Part shown: piece by piece, positions 6,567-7,374 of the stretch
Layout: each line of letters opens with the position of its first letter
Position numbering within the stretch: the stretch's first letter is position 1
Assembly (NCBI GenBank): GCA_016649475.1
Contig: JAENXP010000101.1
Span: forward strand, 1-7,374
Length of the DNA: 7,374 nt
Source of the DNA: Burkholderiales bacterium
GTDB lineage: Bacteria > Pseudomonadota > Gammaproteobacteria > Burkholderiales > SG8-39
Direction of reading: 5' to 3'
Made by a program: the position numbers and the translations under genes
The notes under the pieces: model-generated
Seen by the model: the letters and a program-made list of their open reading frames with translations, nothing else
Databases searched by the model: none
Told to the model about the DNA's origin: nothing

Positions 6567-7229
6567 TCATTTTTTCTCCTTTGCTCGCACCACGCGCTTT
6601 TCCGCCACGCCCCGGGCAGCCCGCCCCCTGACTGCAAGGACCTCCGCCTGCTGCACGTCGACAGCCAGGCCGTAGGCGCCCGTCCGGTAAGCAGCCGCGA
6701 GACCCTCCAGCGCCGGCCAATAACCGGAGTCGGCAGCCAGGCGCACCCAACGCAAGGCCTCCGCGCTATTGCGCTGGGTTTCATCGAATCCGAGCGCGCC
6801 GTCCATATACGCCTGCGCGAGCGAATTGATCGCAGCGGCATGCCCTTTTCTCGCGGCGCGCGTTATCCACTTGCGCGCTTCAGCCGGATCACGCTTGACG
6901 CCTTCGCCCGTGGCATACATCGATCCCAGGCCGTATTCTCCATCCGGGTCGCCCTGCGCCGCCGCCTTGCGATAGTAGGCGACGGCCTCGTTGTCGAATT
7001 CGGCCTTATCCAATATGTAAGCGAGCAGCGATTGCGACGGCGCGTGGCCAGCGTCGGCTGATTTCCTGAGTAGCTCCATCGCGCCTACCACGTCACCGCC
7101 GCGATAGGCGTCAGCGCCCGATCGATAGTCGTCTTCCGGCGCGGCCCAGACTGCGCAGGCGTGCCATAGGAGCGGCAGCACAAGAATTGCCGAGAAGACT
7201 TTCAGGCTGTCCTTGACCCTTATTCGCAT
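6567..7229 (-). CDS. Exported Sel1/TPR-repeat protein
   Basis: The 220-residue protein has a signal peptide (hydrophobic about 11-29, probable cleavage at VWA/APED) and then helix-turn-helix repeats of the Sel1 class of TPRs. They are visible at about 34-61, 62-94, 95-131, 132-172 and 173-205. The clearest reads YGLGSMYATGEGVKRDPAEA and ends in the typical A-x-x-GH turn. Such repeats are protein-binding scaffolds; secreted ones help assemble or regulate envelope complexes. Its target is not evident, but the monoheme cytochrome gene starts one base after its stop, so a partnership with that cytochrome (assembly, docking or anchoring) is a fair inference. A GTG six codons earlier (7245-7247) is in frame. 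The ATG at 7229 is chosen because AGGAG sits 9 nt before it, inside the longer alternative. The C-terminus (about 200-220) is basic and charged. A Cys at position 25 does not fit a lipobox. Confidence 0.87.
   Translation of the reverse strand: MRIRVKDSLKVFSAILVLPLLWHACAVWAAPEDDYRSGADAYRGGDVVGAMELLRKSADAGHAPSQSLLAYILDKAEFDNEAVAYYRKAAAQGDPDGEYGLGSMYATGEGVKRDPAEARKWITRAARKGHAAAINSLAQAYMDGALGFDETQRNSAEALRWVRLAADSGYWPALEGLAAAYRTGAYGLAVDVQQAEVLAVRGRAARGVAEKRVVRAKEKK
6576..6580 (-). promoter_or_regulatory. Shine-Dalgarno of the monoheme cytochrome, inside the Sel1 gene end
   Basis: AGGAG on the leftward strand lies within the last Sel1 codons, 10 nt before the cytochrome ATG. Together with the TGA-G-ATG junction (6563-6569) it indicates translational coupling and decides the cytochrome start. 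Confidence 0.65.
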
Positions 7230-7238
7230 CGTGCATAG

Positions 7239-7243
7239 CTCCT
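7239..7243 (-). promoter_or_regulatory. Shine-Dalgarno deciding the Sel1-protein start
   Basis: AGGAG on the leftward strand is 9 nt before the ATG at 7229. It falls inside the alternative reading from GTG 7247, which lacks a comparable site, so the shorter form is favoured. Confidence 0.6.
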
Positions 7244-7276
7244 GCACAAAAGTGGACTTGCGGCGCAGCGCACGCC

Positions 7277-7374
7277 CTAGCGCTCGCCGACCAACGAGCC
7301 GGACGATGCAACCGACAGCAGCCCATCGCGCTCCAGGCTTTCGATCTTGCGGTACAGGCTGGACAGTGCCACGC
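7277..7374 (-). CDS. C-terminal fragment, probable Fis-type helix-turn-helix regulator
   Basis: The leftward frame enters from beyond the window and ends at TAG (7277-7279), leaving 31 residues. The stretch VALSSLYRKIESLERDGLL resembles the recognition helix of Fis-type DNA-binding domains (gxSxxtLYRKiekl) that close NtrC-family, sigma54-dependent response regulators. A short Ser/Gly tail follows (SVASSGSLVGER). Too little is present to exclude another winged-helix family, where an LxxLExxGLL pattern also occurs. It lies 47 bp upstream of the Sel1 gene on the same strand and may share its transcript. If it is a response regulator it would be the nearest partner candidate for the kinase at 3278-4978. 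Both points are inference. Confidence 0.5.
   Translation of the reverse strand, partial: VALSSLYRKIESLERDGLLSVASSGSLVGER

Noticed and set aside
6566..6841. Upstream extension of the monoheme cytochrome frame to 6841
   Set aside because: It overlaps the Sel1 gene in a different frame, lacks signal or domain features, and the internal ATG has a good ribosome site.
7111..7326. 71-codon leftward frame spanning the Sel1 start and regulator end
   Set aside because: Shadow frame without recognisable features; the 31-residue helix-turn-helix fragment in the other frame is better supported.

Overview
The window is a compact, GC-rich chromosomal stretch that looks like a betaproteobacterium. The clues are the high-GC codon use, a membrane-anchored diheme cytochrome c5-type protein with an Ala/Pro linker (a layout known from Neisseria and relatives), and a Na+-pump decarboxylase beta subunit of proteobacterial style. 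The genus cannot be fixed from the sequence. No phage, insertion sequence, CRISPR array, tRNA or rRNA was seen.

Left part (1-3137): the N-terminal part of a universal stress protein gene runs leftward off the window edge. Divergent from it, across a 235-bp promoter region, is a rightward three-gene cluster: a PcaF/acetyl-CoA-acetyltransferase-type thiolase, a 50-residue OadG-like gamma subunit and an OadB/GcdB/MmdB-type carboxybiotin decarboxylase beta subunit. Beta and gamma form the membrane part of a biotin-dependent decarboxylase that pumps Na+. The carboxyltransferase (alpha) subunit and biotin carrier are not in the window. A decarboxylase producing an acyl-CoA that is then cleaved by the thiolase would suit the arrangement, but the substrate is unknown.

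Right part (3278-7374): every gene reads leftward. In transcription order these are the last 31 residues of a probable Fis-type helix-turn-helix regulator, a secreted Sel1-repeat protein, a small monoheme c-type cytochrome translationally coupled to it, the diheme c5-type cytochrome, and after a 290-bp gap a membrane sensor histidine kinase. The kinase has a large extracytoplasmic sensor domain and an intact phospho-acceptor His, but its ATP-binding motifs are badly eroded. It converges on the pump gene across a 140-bp junction.

The right-hand genes look like a periplasmic electron-transfer module with a signalling protein beside it. The most notable points are the kinase with a degenerate ATPase domain and a CxC loop, the pump subunits without their catalytic subunit, and the coupled Sel1/cytochrome pair. 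Nothing in the window clearly establishes a new defence or mobile system.
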